Positions 35,046 through 44,829 of a DNA stretch of 64,000 bases are shown here, piece after piece. The first letter of the stretch is position 1; every line of letters starts with the position of its first letter. The translations under genes were made by a program, and so were the position numbers. The stretch covers positions 3,100,001 through 3,164,000 of the forward strand of contig NZ_CP042912.1 in assembly GCF_008087665.1 (NCBI RefSeq), written 5' to 3'. The stretch is from Mariniblastus fucicola. GTDB taxonomy: Bacteria; Planctomycetota; Planctomycetia; Pirellulales; Pirellulaceae. The notes beneath the pieces were generated by a model. That model was given only the letters and a program-made list of their open reading frames with translations, ran no database searches and had not been told where the DNA came from.

Positions 35046-36266
35046 CTATCGATCGTAGCGGCTGTCGAGGCAATCGCGATTCAGCGTAATCGCCAGCGTG
35101 TGCAGTCGAACGTAAGCCTCGGACATGTAGAGGTAACCCTTGTGCGGGCCAATCTTTCCCCACGAGTTCTTGATCACGTAGTACTTGTTGCCCATCTGAT
35201 CGGTGGCTCGTCCAACCAGATGCATCAAGTGATCATCTGTCGTAGAGTAGGAAAGCAGACGCTCCTGGCGGAGTTCCTGGGTGACATTCATTTGCTCTAC
35301 CGGACCGTTGAGCCCTTTGCCTGCTCCATCGGCAGGAAGCACCGCCACGCCGCGGTTTGCGGAGAAGCCTTTTTCGCTGACGTCGCCATCCCACATCACG
35401 CTGTAGCCGGCATCGATCGCGGTGTCGATGATCTCGACCATGTCGTCAACAGGGACGTTCATGAACGATCCATTGGAAAAGTTGTCCGGGATTTCAAGAA
35501 CAAACGGCTCGTAGAACGGATGGTGCGAATACGATGTGAACGCAACGTAATCTTTGGCGTTGAATTCGATCGAATCCGCGAAATCCTGCGGCGTCCAGGA
35601 TGCGTTCCGGTACTGGAAGACTTCTGGAGAGTCACCAAGGTAGACGCTGAGGACTTTGTCAAAAGCGGTGCTCCATCGCGGGCTGAGCTTCTTCTGCTTG
35701 ACAACCGCTTCGAGCATCGATTTGAGGATCGATTCCATTTCGTCGTGATTGTGAGCTGTCTCGCCGACAGTCTTTCCGGTGAAAGTTTCTTCCGGAACAA
35801 TGCCGTACTTTTCAATCGCATTGATGTAATCGTGCGCCAACGCGCCCTGGCTGAAGTTGGCTTTGCCATGTCGCAAAACGTAATTCAATGCCTTGTCGCG
35901 GTAGATGTTTTTCACCACGAACATCTCGGAAAGGTCATGCGTTCCTTCGCTGCGTCGCATCAGCTCGGACTCCAGAAACGAAGTGCCCGCGTAACACCAG
36001 CAAGTTCCCGTCCGATCCTGGCTGCGAACTGGAGAGCACGAAACTTCGTTTTCAATCGTGAACTCATAGCCACCGCTTTTGACCGTTCTGTCGCTGGGGC
36101 TCTGCTGGGATTTGGCCTCCCGGTCCTTCGTGTCGGCGTTCTCAAACGTTTCGTTGTTCGCGTCGGTGACTTGAGCCAGCGCGGTTTGTGACACCATTCC
36201 CAACAGGGTGACGGCGAAAAGAGAAGCAACGATTGATCGACAGAATATTTTCATGACTGTTTCCAT
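35046..36266 (-). CDS. Secreted C1 papain-family peptidase (bleomycin-hydrolase-like)
   Basis: 406 residues from ATG 36266, which has GGGAGG 11 bases upstream; the longer frame to 36746 is rejected because the signal peptide (MKIFCRSIVASLFAVTLLGM) begins just here. The catalytic set is Cys in RTGTCWCYAGTSFLESEL, His in DDHLMHLVGRATD and Asn in YYVIKNSWG. The Gln before the Cys (VRSQDRTGTCW) supports the oxyanion site. Long insertions and the ordering match peptidase family C1B (aminopeptidase C) rather than plant-type papains, but the signal peptide puts it outside the cytoplasm. Convergent with the kinase gene, 39 bp apart. Confidence 0.87.
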   Translation of the reverse strand: METVMKIFCRSIVASLFAVTLLGMVSQTALAQVTDANNETFENADTKDREAKSQQSPSDRTVKSGGYEFTIENEVSCSPVRSQDRTGTCWCYAGTSFLESELMRRSEGTHDLSEMFVVKNIYRDKALNYVLRHGKANFSQGALAHDYINAIEKYGIVPEETFTGKTVGETAHNHDEMESILKSMLEAVVKQKKLSPRWSTAFDKVLSVYLGDSPEVFQYRNASWTPQDFADSIEFNAKDYVAFTSYSHHPFYEPFVLEIPDNFSNGSFMNVPVDDMVEIIDTAIDAGYSVMWDGDVSEKGFSANRGVAVLPADGAGKGLNGPVEQMNVTQELRQERLLSYSTTDDHLMHLVGRATDQMGNKYYVIKNSWGKIGPHKGYLYMSEAYVRLHTLAITLNRDCLDSRYDR

Positions 36267-36344
36267 TGATAATGAGACCTCCCCAATATAGCTCAGGAAT
36301 AGGCCGCCATCATGCCAGATTTTCCGCCACGAATTGACGCAGCC

Positions 36345-36383
36345 ACGAAAAAAGCCGCGTTCCCTGGTCCGGAACGCGGCTTT
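36345..36383 (-). terminator. Strong intrinsic terminator of the beta-barrel gene
   Basis: A perfect 13-bp stem (AAAGCCGCGTTCC at 36351-36363 with GGAACGCGGCTTT at 36371-36383) around a 7-base loop. On the minus strand the 3' arm runs directly into a tract of seven T in a row. It lies 58 bp after the end of the 36442-37416 gene. Confidence 0.85.
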
Positions 36384-36441
36384 GACGTACGGGAGATCGA
36401 AATCGACCCGAATGCGGAATCCTCTTCTTTTGACGCAGCTG

Positions 36442-37416
36442 TTACCAGCCGAATCGCATACCGAAAGTAATGGCATGCATGAATAGCGTGTTGGCAGTTT
36501 CGACTTCGCCAGTTTCGGCAGACAGGAATGAAGGCGGTGCCAAAGCAACTCCGTCAATCCATGTCGCTTCGTAACCTGCGAACAGAGAGCAGCTAGGAGC
36601 GAAATCCAGATAGACCTTCCCGCCGACTTCCGCCAGTAACGATCCTGTGGACTTGGTTGATTCTGTGCGGAACAGTTCCGTAGGAGGAACTCCAACGACA
36701 CCCGCCTGATTCGACGTGCGAACTTTGGTCGGGTTGAAGTATCCACCAGCCCGGATAAATCCGGCGGCCCGGAAGTATTGAGTGAGCTGTTTGTCGTGAC
36801 GAAGTCCAGCCTGGAGTCCGATCAGATTGTTGATTGCTTCGATCGACTGACGGCGTTCTGTGTCGAACGGATTGGCAGTCCCGATCAGATCAGCGTCTGC
36901 TCCAGCGACATACGAAATCTTGTCGTTGAAAGAAACGTACCTGGGGCCACCGAAGAGGGTCGTGCCCTGAGCCAGTGGTCGTTTGGCATTAAGTTCGAAG
37001 CTGAAAATGCGGGCGTCGTAGTTGTACTCGACAAAGTCCGCGATCTCACCAGGGAACAAAGGTGACTCGATGTTGCCCTGGTCAATGTTGGACTTGGCGT
37101 CCCACGTACCGGTGAACATTCGAAATTCCATTGCGCGTCCATACTTCGTCGCGAAGTTGTAGGACACCTCAACACCAGCGGCTGAAGAAGCCGACGTGGC
37201 ATCGTTCGCCGAGAACAGCGTTTCCGCAGTCGTGGCGTCTTGAAGAATCGACAATTGAAGATCGGTACCGGGTCGATTGTATGCTCGACCTCCGATCTCG
37301 ATGTAGTTCTTCTCGCCGATCTGGGTATACTCGGGCCATTGAGCGTTCGCATCGGAAACGATGCACATCACCAAAGTAATGGCAGCCAAGGTTGTGTGTT
37401 TTAGAAGCTTCTGCAC
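36442..37416 (-). CDS. Outer-membrane beta-barrel protein candidate (BBP7-like)
   Basis: 324 residues from GTG 37416, with GGAGG seven bases upstream; the frame beyond is open to 37950 but shows no protein character. The signal peptide is VQKLLKHTTLAAITLVMCIV followed by SDANAQ. The mature chain is a series of alternating strands rich in Gly, Tyr and Phe (VEVSYNFATKYGRAMEFRMF; FSFELNAKRPLAQGTTLFGG) and ends in Trp (ITFGMRFGW), the C-terminal aromatic residue typical of BamA-inserted barrels. It may be a porin. Resemblance to the planctomycete BBP7 family is from memory. Confidence 0.7.
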   Translation of the reverse strand: MQKLLKHTTLAAITLVMCIVSDANAQWPEYTQIGEKNYIEIGGRAYNRPGTDLQLSILQDATTAETLFSANDATSASSAAGVEVSYNFATKYGRAMEFRMFTGTWDAKSNIDQGNIESPLFPGEIADFVEYNYDARIFSFELNAKRPLAQGTTLFGGPRYVSFNDKISYVAGADADLIGTANPFDTERRQSIEAINNLIGLQAGLRHDKQLTQYFRAAGFIRAGGYFNPTKVRTSNQAGVVGVPPTELFRTESTKSTGSLLAEVGGKVYLDFAPSCSLFAGYEATWIDGVALAPPSFLSAETGEVETANTLFMHAITFGMRFGW

Positions 37417-37608
37417 AGGAGTTCCTCCAGACCTTTCGCAGGCGCATGATATGTCTGCCTGTAGCATCGACCCGTACCAGCGGAGCAATAAGCACAATAC
37501 GTAATGGCGGCAGACTTTCGCACATCTTTGTTGTCTGTGTAGGTTCGCCAGTTTGTTGTTGCTGCCCAGCTTGCTGTTGCCGCTATCTGTTTTCAGAGGA
37601 TTCAGGCT

Positions 37609-38307
37609 ATGGAAGAAAAACTCGACGTCATCGTGATCGCACCCCATCCTGACGACGCGGAACTGGGCATGGGGGGCGCGATATTGAAAATGCTTGGCCG
37701 TGGTTTGAAAGTCGGGATCCTCGATCTGACTTCCGGAGAGCCGACTCCGTTTGGTTCGCCAGAGATTCGCAAAGCCGAAACTGAAGCTGCCAGCAAAGTT
37801 CTGGGCGTGACGTGGCGTAGAAACCTTGGTTTGCCCAACCGCAGTCTTGAAGCGACTTTGGAGGCGAGAAAGAAGCTTGCTATCGTGTTTCGGGAAACGC
37901 ATCCCGATTGGATTTTTGCTCCCTACTGGGTGGACGCTCATCCCGATCACGTTGCGGCAACGCAGTTGGTCGAGCAGGCCCGGTTCTGGTCCAAGCTTTC
38001 AAAAACAGATATGCCTGGCGAGCGGTTTCATCCAAAGCGTATTTTCAACTACTACTGCGTTCACTTGAAGATGCACGCCCAACCGGCTTTTGTGCTCGAC
38101 ATCAGCGATCAGTGGGAAGCCAAACGGCAATCGATCGAGTGCTATCACAGCCAGTTTGTTCAAGGACGCGAGGACTTGGATCCACCGTTCATTAAACAGC
38201 TTGAATACGAAGCCGCATATTGGGGCAAATCGATCGGCGTGAAATATGGCGAGCCGTTCACAAGCCGTGAACCCATCGGATTGTCAGGTCTTGGCGGGCT
38301 GGTTTGA
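37609..38307 (+). CDS. PIG-L deacetylase, bacillithiol BshB1-type
   Basis: 232 residues, typical for BshB1. The zinc-binding motifs are PHPDDAELGMGG (residues about 13-24) and DAHPDHVAA (about 110), with SIECYHSQF near the C-terminus. In the family the enzyme removes the acetyl group from N-acetylglucosaminyl-malate in bacillithiol synthesis. No bshA or bshC gene is in the window, so related GlcNAc-deacetylase roles remain possible. Divergent from the beta-barrel gene with 192 bp between. Confidence 0.85.
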   Translation: MEEKLDVIVIAPHPDDAELGMGGAILKMLGRGLKVGILDLTSGEPTPFGSPEIRKAETEAASKVLGVTWRRNLGLPNRSLEATLEARKKLAIVFRETHPDWIFAPYWVDAHPDHVAATQLVEQARFWSKLSKTDMPGERFHPKRIFNYYCVHLKMHAQPAFVLDISDQWEAKRQSIECYHSQFVQGREDLDPPFIKQLEYEAAYWGKSIGVKYGEPFTSREPIGLSGLGGLV

Positions 38308-38366
38308 CGCGTTGCTGAAGCTCGTTCAAAGCGGCGGCGCAAGCATTCAAATACAGGCTCGAACCC

Positions 38367-38405
38367 TTCCGCCGCATGGAAAATTCGCCGCATGGAAAAT
38401 TCGCT
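38367..38405. repeat. Short tandem duplication
   Basis: The unit CGCCGCATGGAAAATT occurs twice in a row between the deacetylase gene and the convergent FabZ-like gene. It probably arose by replication slippage. Confidence 0.6.
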
Positions 38406-38434
38406 CGTGTGGCAAACTCGCGGGACGCATTTGC

Positions 38435-38917
38435 TTAGCTAGGCTCGTTCAAAACCACGCCTTTGATCACGCCGTCGATTACCAGCATGTCTTTGACGAA
38501 GCCCTGAAATTCGGCCGTGAACATTACGTTTTGCCGCACGCGACCGCGTTTTAACATCAGAATCAGACGATCGCCAGGCACGACGGGCCCGCGGAATTTG
38601 ATGCTATCAAGCCCACCAAGTCCAACGGTTCCGGTTTCGGCAAGTTTGGCTTTTTTGGCGTAATAGGCGCTTAGCTGAGCCGCGGCTTCACACATCAGCA
38701 CTCCGGGCATCAGCGGGCGACCGGGAAAGTGGCCTCGCACCCAGAAGTCTTCTTCGGTGATATCGGCAAAGCCTACGGCGTACTCATCAGTGAGCATGCA
38801 GATTCCATCGAGCAACATCATTTCGTGGCGATGCGGATTGACCTCCATGATGCCTTCGCGGTCGATGATTACTTTATCGAGGTCAAATTTGGAGGGGTCA
38901 ACAAGTGAAGATTTCAA
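38435..38917 (-). CDS. 3-hydroxyacyl-ACP dehydratase, FabZ-like
   Basis: 160 residues starting at TTG 38917, which has AAAGGTGA upstream; the next in-frame Met lies after essential strands. The hot-dog fold signature RGHFPGRPLMPGVLMCEAAAQL contains the catalytic His and the Glu on the central helix. The enzyme would dehydrate 3-hydroxyacyl-ACP in fatty acid or specialised acyl synthesis. It is not linked to the acyl synthase operon at 1-4 kb, so whether it serves that pathway is unknown. Confidence 0.88.
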   Translation of the reverse strand: MKSSLVDPSKFDLDKVIIDREGIMEVNPHRHEMMLLDGICMLTDEYAVGFADITEEDFWVRGHFPGRPLMPGVLMCEAAAQLSAYYAKKAKLAETGTVGLGGLDSIKFRGPVVPGDRLILMLKRGRVRQNVMFTAEFQGFVKDMLVIDGVIKGVVLNEPS

Positions 38918-39171
38918 GGCTGGTCACCTTTAAGAGTCATAAAATCGAACATGAACTTTAACGAGATCGTCGCCAATTTTCAATCGCCGCAAATCAGGCA
39001 GCTCAGGGGCTTTGTGCAGACTTGGGTGTTTCTGGTGGCACGGCCGCATTTGGGCGATAAGAAAACTGGGAGACAGTTAACTCAATGATCGGCTGAGAGG
39101 CCAATTGAGGTTATCGCAAGATTTGAATTCATCTAGTATCCGCCGCCTGAATTTATGAGCAAGAGAGCAAA

Positions 39172-39804
39172 ATGAGCCGCAAATCGCCAAGTGTAATTTT
39201 CTCGTTCGCAACGATCACAGCTTTGCTGGTGAGCGGGACATTTGTTGGGTGTGCCAAAGACGCGGCTCAAAGTCCGTTCAGCCCGCCTGATCGATCGCCT
39301 TACAAAGACGCGTTTTCGGACACCTCTGAATCGTCCGTTCGACAGGCTACTTTCGAGTCCAACGTCGCAGATCCAAAATGGCATCAATCGTTAACTGCGG
39401 CGATCGCGGAAGCCCAACAGAGCGACAAATTGATCCTTGCCGACTTCACAGGCAGCGACTGGTGTCACTGGTGCGTGAAACTGAAGCAGGATGTGTTTGA
39501 GACTTCTGCGTTCAAATCATGGGCCAGCGACAACGTCGTGTTGTTGGAACTGGACTATCCCAAAGGTTCGCAACTGCCGCCCGAAATTCATCAGCAGAAT
39601 CAGATGCTAAAGTCACGCTACGGAATTTCCAGCTATCCAACCGTCCTGTTGCTGGACGTTGAGGGTAACGTGCGGGCAAAGATGGGATATGAAAAAGGCA
39701 AGTCGGCCTCGCAATGGGTTCAGATCGCCGAGTCGAAGCTACAGGACGGAGCGATGAAAACGCGTGCGATCGCAACAAGTCCGGACGCGCCGACGTTTCG
39801 GTAG
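39172..39804 (+). CDS. Thioredoxin-fold lipoprotein
   Basis: 210 residues. The N-terminus is a lipoprotein-like signal with a possible lipobox FVGC. At about residues 65-190 lies a thioredoxin domain of the thioredoxin_7 type: LILADFTGSDWCHWCVKLKQ with the redox CHWC pair, and the cis-Pro motif SSYPTVLLLDVEGN. It would act as a disulfide reductase or isomerase outside the cytoplasm. It is followed by a decayed gene on the opposite strand. Confidence 0.82.
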   Translation: MSRKSPSVIFSFATITALLVSGTFVGCAKDAAQSPFSPPDRSPYKDAFSDTSESSVRQATFESNVADPKWHQSLTAAIAEAQQSDKLILADFTGSDWCHWCVKLKQDVFETSAFKSWASDNVVLLELDYPKGSQLPPEIHQQNQMLKSRYGISSYPTVLLLDVEGNVRAKMGYEKGKSASQWVQIAESKLQDGAMKTRAIATSPDAPTFR

Positions 39805-39934
39805 CGAAGTGAAATGTCACATCGACAGGTACAAGCACGAGTCGCCAGCGAGTGAGTCCAAACGCAAGAGCTTACTTTCTGTCGCTGCCTACGATTTCCG
39901 GTTACTTCGCGGTAGACCAGCACTTCCCGTGACA

Positions 39935-41292
39935 TCTTAAGCCGGCGCCACCAACGGACCGAAGGCATCGCTCCCGCGTTTCCGATCAACAGGTTGTCGA
40001 ACCGGTTGCCGAAGATTGAGCCATCTAAATCGCCGCCGACAGCGTTTTCAATTTCGGCGTCAAACGTGATGACGAACGTTTGCCTCTGATCGCCGTCTCC
40101 ACTCCCGGTGAAGTTGGACTTCGACGGGTCGAGATTAATCGTGCGCTCAACTGCGACTGACTCGCACTGATCCAGTCATTTCCACCGACGTCAGAAATAG
40201 CTTCAAACGTTTCCTGCTCTTGCCGGTGGAAATGTCGATCGTCTGCTGAATTGCCGGCTTTGATTTCGAATCTTCTGTCGGCTGGCGGGTAGCTGTTGAT
40301 CGTCGTGTCAAACACGCGTCGCTGATCAGATCCGCGGGAAGCGGAGTGCTTGGAAACGGAAGATCTTCCCATTTGCCTCCTGTCCGCAAGCCCATCACCG
40401 ATTCGGTGCGAGGCGTGTCGTCGAGGTCTTTCATCTCGATCAGTTTGCCGACGCCTCGGACCATTTCGAAATAGCCCTGGTTGCCCGGTGACAAGTCAGT
40501 GAAAAGATCCGAGCCATTGTCCATCACAAAGTCGACCAGCTTTTGCGAAGGATCGCGCGTCGGCCAATTGTTTGGCAACACCATCACGGCATCTGCCTCC
40601 TTTTTCATACATCCTTAAAATTGGATTGGCCAGAGTTCCTGCACTTGAATCGGCGCCGTGAAGCGTAAGCGTCTGCGTTAATCCGGAAGCGAACTGAAAG
40701 CGCATGAGGTCGATGTCACCCGGAGTTTCGATGTTGCCACCGATTAAGGAGCACCGATCGACGTAGGGAACCGGAGATTCAGAGCGGCTGAAGAGCTGGT
40801 GTCGTCGTCCACAGGAGTCAAGACGCTGATTTCATATTCAGTCACCGAAAACGCAGCAGCTTCGACAAAAACATGGCCCTGTTCTGAGGCGACGAATCTT
40901 CTTGAACTCGCAAACAAATTCTACAGCAAGTCGCCTTGCTGATCGTAGATGCCAGTTGCAAATCGATAGTCCGCGGTTTGAATTTGATAGACCTGATACG
41001 GTTCGACATCAAAACGAAACCAGTCCTTGTCATCTGCGGTCTCGAAATTCGCTGAAAGTGGGTCTCCATTGACGGTGATCAAACAACTCGTCGAGATGTC
41101 GTTCGGGAAGTCGTCGTTCATGATGGGGCATCGAAGCTGGAGAAGTTTGGCAAAGCGTGCTGTTACAATTTCGCCATCGCATAGCGTTAAACTTTTGCGA
41201 TTGTAACAAGCCGTCTGGAAGAGTTTTGCACGAACAGTTGCCTGACTTTCCCAACCTTCCGCTCCACTGGAAGTTCGAACTGCAAGGTGCAA
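39935..41292 (-). pseudogene. Decayed M10 (serralysin-like) metallopeptidase with pre-peptidase-like repeats
   Basis: No single frame survives, but pieces in three minus-strand frames line up in the order of one exported protease. 40921-41200: N-terminal segment (SANFETADDKDWFRFDVEPYQVYQI) like bacterial pre-peptidase domains. 40580-40740: a second such segment (FASGLTQTLTLHGADSSAGT). 40380-40608: the peptidase core, where the expected HExxHxxGxxH reads VRGVGKLIEMKD, so the zinc ligands are gone. 40150-40372: ISDVGGNDWISASQSQL. 39950-40143: INLDPSKSNFTGSGDGD and IENAVGGDLDGSIFGNRFDN, the Ca-binding C-terminal domain. At least three frame changes plus the active-site loss indicate a dead gene. 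Confidence 0.7.
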
Positions 41293-41454
41293 GCATGACC
41301 CTGGCAGAACAAGCAGGAAAGCAATAACGTGTCGCGAGGCCGAGTTTTCGAAGTGCTGCTAATTGCTTTTGACAGATCGTAGGACTAGGATTTGAACGGC
41401 TTGGCCACTTCCACCCCACGCTTAATCCCTCCTGTTCGCAACGAAGGAAGTGCT

Positions 41455-43818
41455 ATGAGTTTTCTCAACGAACTCCAGTCTGGATTTTTGCGCAAAGCAA
41501 TCTGTTTGCTGGCCTTGCAACTCTCGCTGTACGGAACGTTTGGCCCCGACTACGCAGTCGCGCAAAACGCAACAACTGCCGGAACGGCGACGGCCCCATT
41601 TCCGACGATCGAGAACCTGTCGATCGATTGGCCGATTGCCGGCGACGATAACAACAACGGATCGGTCGCGGTGCGGTATCGACAAAGCGGACAGACCGAC
41701 TGGACTGACAGTGCTCCACTTCGGCGAGTTCCGGCGGGTTCCAACGCAGGCTTCAGTTGGGCGAATAAACACTCGGGCAGTATCACCAGGGTTGCCGCGG
41801 GAACCAGTTATGAAATTGAACTTGCATTGACTGATCCGGATGGCGGAAGTGCGACGCAAACCATTTCAGCATCGACACGAACGTGGCCTGGCAGTTCCGA
41901 TCAAGCCACTGAAGTCGTCACGCCGGCAACAATTGCAGCAGCACTCGCGAACGTTTCCCCGGGTGATGTTCTGGTTTTGGCCGACGGCAACTATTCGGGG
42001 ATCAATGTCTTCGCCAATGGTACGTTGGCCGAACCTATCGTGGTCCGCGCTCAAAACTTTGGCGGCGCAGTCGTAAACGGTGACATTCGATTTGACGGTT
42101 TTGGATTTATTCACATCGTTGGGCTGACTGTCGAAGGGCAAATCAAGTTCAACGGATCCAACGATATTGTGATTCGCGACTGTTTGATCATCACCGACCG
42201 CGATGGGATCGTCTCGTTTGGCGCGGGCGTTAGCGATTCGCTGATCAAGGACAATACGGTCATTGGGCCAACGCAATGGAACGAACCTGCACTCGGAAAT
42301 AGCGGCAACAACCTCGGGGAAGGCATCGTGCTGACGGGACCAGGGAACGTGATCGCGTTCAATCGGGTTGAAGGATTCCGCGACGGCATTTCTCTGTTGG
42401 AAGACAGTGACGCTGTGAATCAGCAATCGATCGATATCTACGGCAATGACATCTACCGGTGTGGCGATGACGGGATTGAAGCCGACTTTGGGATGGGGAA
42501 CGTTCGCGTGCACCACAATCGTGTCACCGATTGCTTTATCGCGCTTAGTTCTCAACCGTCGCTTGGCGGACCGACGTATTTCTATCGCAACGTGGTCTAC
42601 AACGCAGTCTATCAGGCTTTCAAACCCCAGCGATCTAGCGACGGTAACCTTTGGTATCACAACACGATTGTAAAACCGGGCGATGCTTTCAATGTGATCA
42701 CCAGCAATGGTTTTTCGAGGTCTGTTTCTCGCAACAACATTTTCATCGGTGGGCCCGCAGGAACTTTCAACGGATTCAGCAACGGAGCCGGGCGCGTGCT
42801 GTACCTTCCGTCTGCCGATGCGACGTGTGACTTTAACTACGACGGTTTTGGGTCCAGCGGAACCGGATCGTTCGTGGGAAGAATCGGAGCAACCAACTTC
42901 GACGGGCTGGCACAAATGCAGGCGTTGACAACCGAAACAGACGCGGTCGAGTTGGACTTGAGCGTCTTCGAAGACTCGGTGTCGGTTCCGGCAATTCCTG
43001 TGGAAGAACATAGTCCGCCAAGTTTCGAGCTCGCTGCACAAAGTTCAGCCATCGATGTCGGCGTCGCGCTAACCGGCTTTAACGATCGGTTTACCGGAAC
43101 CGCGCCTGACTTGGGCGCCTACGAGTTCGGCAAGCCGATTCCGGTTTACGGCCCTGGGGGAAATCTGGGTGTTGAGGATGAAGTCGTGAACCGTTTTGTG
43201 TTTTACAACGAAAGCAGGTTTGACGGCGACGATGCCAGCGCCAACGCGGCAGACTTCGATGCCGCCGCGTCAGACAAGCAGGCTTTGCTGCCCGGCCAAA
43301 CCGCGACGTTTGCGAACTACACTTCGTATGTCAAAGGAATCAACGGTGTCATCTTTGAGATTCCGGCAACGTCAGATGTCTCCAGGAGTGATTTTGAATT
43401 TCGCATTGGAAACGACAACAATGTCGCCAAATGGGAATCAGCTCCGGAGCCGACCAGCGTGACGTTTACGGCTAGAATGGGCGGCGCGCCGAACCGCGTG
43501 ACTGTGGTGTGGCCAAATGGAGCGATCGTCAACACGTGGCTGGAAATCAAAATTCTTGCCAACGCAAACACCGGCCTCTCGGTTGAGGACGTGAGCTACT
43601 TTGGCAACTTGATCGGCGAAACCGGAGACTCGCCTACGGCAGCGCGGACTAACGCGACCGACATCGGGCGACTGCGGAACAACCTGAGCGGATTCTTCAC
43701 CGTCGGAGTCGAAAACGCATTCGATATCGATCGGAGTGGCCGCGTGAACGCAAACGATATTGGAATCGCTCGTAACAATCTTTCTGGTTTCAGTTCGCTG
43801 TCTTTGATCACGCCGTAA
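41455..43818 (+). CDS. Secreted right-handed beta-helix protein with dockerin-like C-terminus
   Basis: 787 residues from ATG 41455 (GGAAG upstream). Signal peptide to about residue 36 (ICLLALQLSLYGTFG). A fibronectin-like region (SIDWPIAGDDNNNGSVAVRY) precedes a parallel beta-helix at about 165-460, with repeated short strands (IVVRAQNFGGAVVNGDIRF; HIVGLTVEGQIKF; IVIRDCLIITD), as in pectate-lyase-like proteins and chondroitinase-B-like lyases. The last 70 residues hold two calcium-loop repeats, NATDIGRLRNNLSGF and DRSGRVNANDIGIARNNLSG, of the dockerin type I pattern. Such tails are common on planctomycete exported proteins. It probably binds or cleaves a polysaccharide. Stands divergent from the pseudogene. 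Confidence 0.82.
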   Translation: MSFLNELQSGFLRKAICLLALQLSLYGTFGPDYAVAQNATTAGTATAPFPTIENLSIDWPIAGDDNNNGSVAVRYRQSGQTDWTDSAPLRRVPAGSNAGFSWANKHSGSITRVAAGTSYEIELALTDPDGGSATQTISASTRTWPGSSDQATEVVTPATIAAALANVSPGDVLVLADGNYSGINVFANGTLAEPIVVRAQNFGGAVVNGDIRFDGFGFIHIVGLTVEGQIKFNGSNDIVIRDCLIITDRDGIVSFGAGVSDSLIKDNTVIGPTQWNEPALGNSGNNLGEGIVLTGPGNVIAFNRVEGFRDGISLLEDSDAVNQQSIDIYGNDIYRCGDDGIEADFGMGNVRVHHNRVTDCFIALSSQPSLGGPTYFYRNVVYNAVYQAFKPQRSSDGNLWYHNTIVKPGDAFNVITSNGFSRSVSRNNIFIGGPAGTFNGFSNGAGRVLYLPSADATCDFNYDGFGSSGTGSFVGRIGATNFDGLAQMQALTTETDAVELDLSVFEDSVSVPAIPVEEHSPPSFELAAQSSAIDVGVALTGFNDRFTGTAPDLGAYEFGKPIPVYGPGGNLGVEDEVVNRFVFYNESRFDGDDASANAADFDAAASDKQALLPGQTATFANYTSYVKGINGVIFEIPATSDVSRSDFEFRIGNDNNVAKWESAPEPTSVTFTARMGGAPNRVTVVWPNGAIVNTWLEIKILANANTGLSVEDVSYFGNLIGETGDSPTAARTNATDIGRLRNNLSGFFTVGVENAFDIDRSGRVNANDIGIARNNLSGFSSLSLITP

Positions 43819-43843
43819 GCAGAGCGATTTGGCGAGCCGACAA

Positions 43844-44680
43844 CTATGGCTTCTGGTTTTTCTTGTAGAACTTGCTCAGATCGATTCCCTGGTTACGCTG
43901 CTCGTCCTCAAGAAACTTGACGCGCACTTCCAATCGCTCAACCATCCTCTTTAGTTTCGGGATCAATTCGTCCGCCGGGTCGACTTTCTGAGGCAACGGC
44001 ACCGGCGGATAGCCAAGCTGACGTTGCAGCGCCAAAAACAGATAGTGTGTTTCCTTGGTGCGGTTGGCCAGCGCGATGCGGCCTTCTTTTTCGCCAAACA
44101 GAATTGGGTCAGGCGTTTCGTCGTCTTCCCGTTTGCGTTGCAAATAATACTCGCTGTGGATGTAGACAAGATCGGCCATGTCGACCATGCCAAGCTTGTG
44201 CCGTACGCCCAGAATCCAGCGCTGCCACGTGTCGTCGTAGATCGGATCGACCGCGATCGCCTGCAGCCCGTAGTCGTAATCCAGGCTGTGGCGGCAGAGC
44301 GATTCAAATTGATGGAAGAACATCGTTGGTCGATCGGCATGTTCGCTGCGAAGTTTTGCATCGTGATATAACAGATGCAACGCCGACCTCATTTGAAGCT
44401 GGGCGTGATCGTCTTCCGCGGTCCCGATCAGAAACGATTGGTAGGGCGTGAAGTAGTGAGCAATCCGCTTCATCGCGGTCGCCATCGTGCCCAATTGCTT
44501 GACTTCCGCCAACAAAAAATCGATCGCCATCGGTAGCTTGGTCGTTGCCAGGATTTCTTCTCGAAGATAGCCCAGCAATTCCTGGATGGGCTCGTCGGCC
44601 GACATCCGCTCCATCAACGCTTTAAACAGATACGCCTGCTCGACGTACTCTTCGGGTGAAAGAACTTTGCTGATTGACAT
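43844..44680 (-). CDS. Conserved protein of unknown function with C-terminal coiled coil
   Basis: 278 residues, no signal peptide or membrane helix. The body is largely helical (YLFKALMERMSADEPIQELL; AEVKQLGTMATAMKRIAHYF) with repeated Tyr/His/Asp-rich positions (HSLDYDYGLQAIAVDPIYDDTWQRWI). The last 50 residues are a coiled coil (LIPKLKRMVERLEVRVKFLEDEQRN). I do not recognise a family. It is divergent from the ROK kinase gene. Confidence 0.6.
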   Translation of the reverse strand: MSISKVLSPEEYVEQAYLFKALMERMSADEPIQELLGYLREEILATTKLPMAIDFLLAEVKQLGTMATAMKRIAHYFTPYQSFLIGTAEDDHAQLQMRSALHLLYHDAKLRSEHADRPTMFFHQFESLCRHSLDYDYGLQAIAVDPIYDDTWQRWILGVRHKLGMVDMADLVYIHSEYYLQRKREDDETPDPILFGEKEGRIALANRTKETHYLFLALQRQLGYPPVPLPQKVDPADELIPKLKRMVERLEVRVKFLEDEQRNQGIDLSKFYKKNQKP

Positions 44681-44829
44681 TGGCGAAGAAAGTTGGGGCA
44701 GGGGACGTCGAATGATAACACAAATTTTGATCGATTCGTTCCGACGGAGTTCTTGATCGCCTTCTTTCCAACGACGACGTTATGAACGATAATGTTTGAC
44801 CCAAAGTACTTTTTCGCAACGGATATTTA

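Noticed and set aside
38435-38917. FabZ-like gene as part of the synthase-ACP-oxidoreductase pathway
   Set aside because: It lies 34 kb away in a different setting; no sequence evidence links them.
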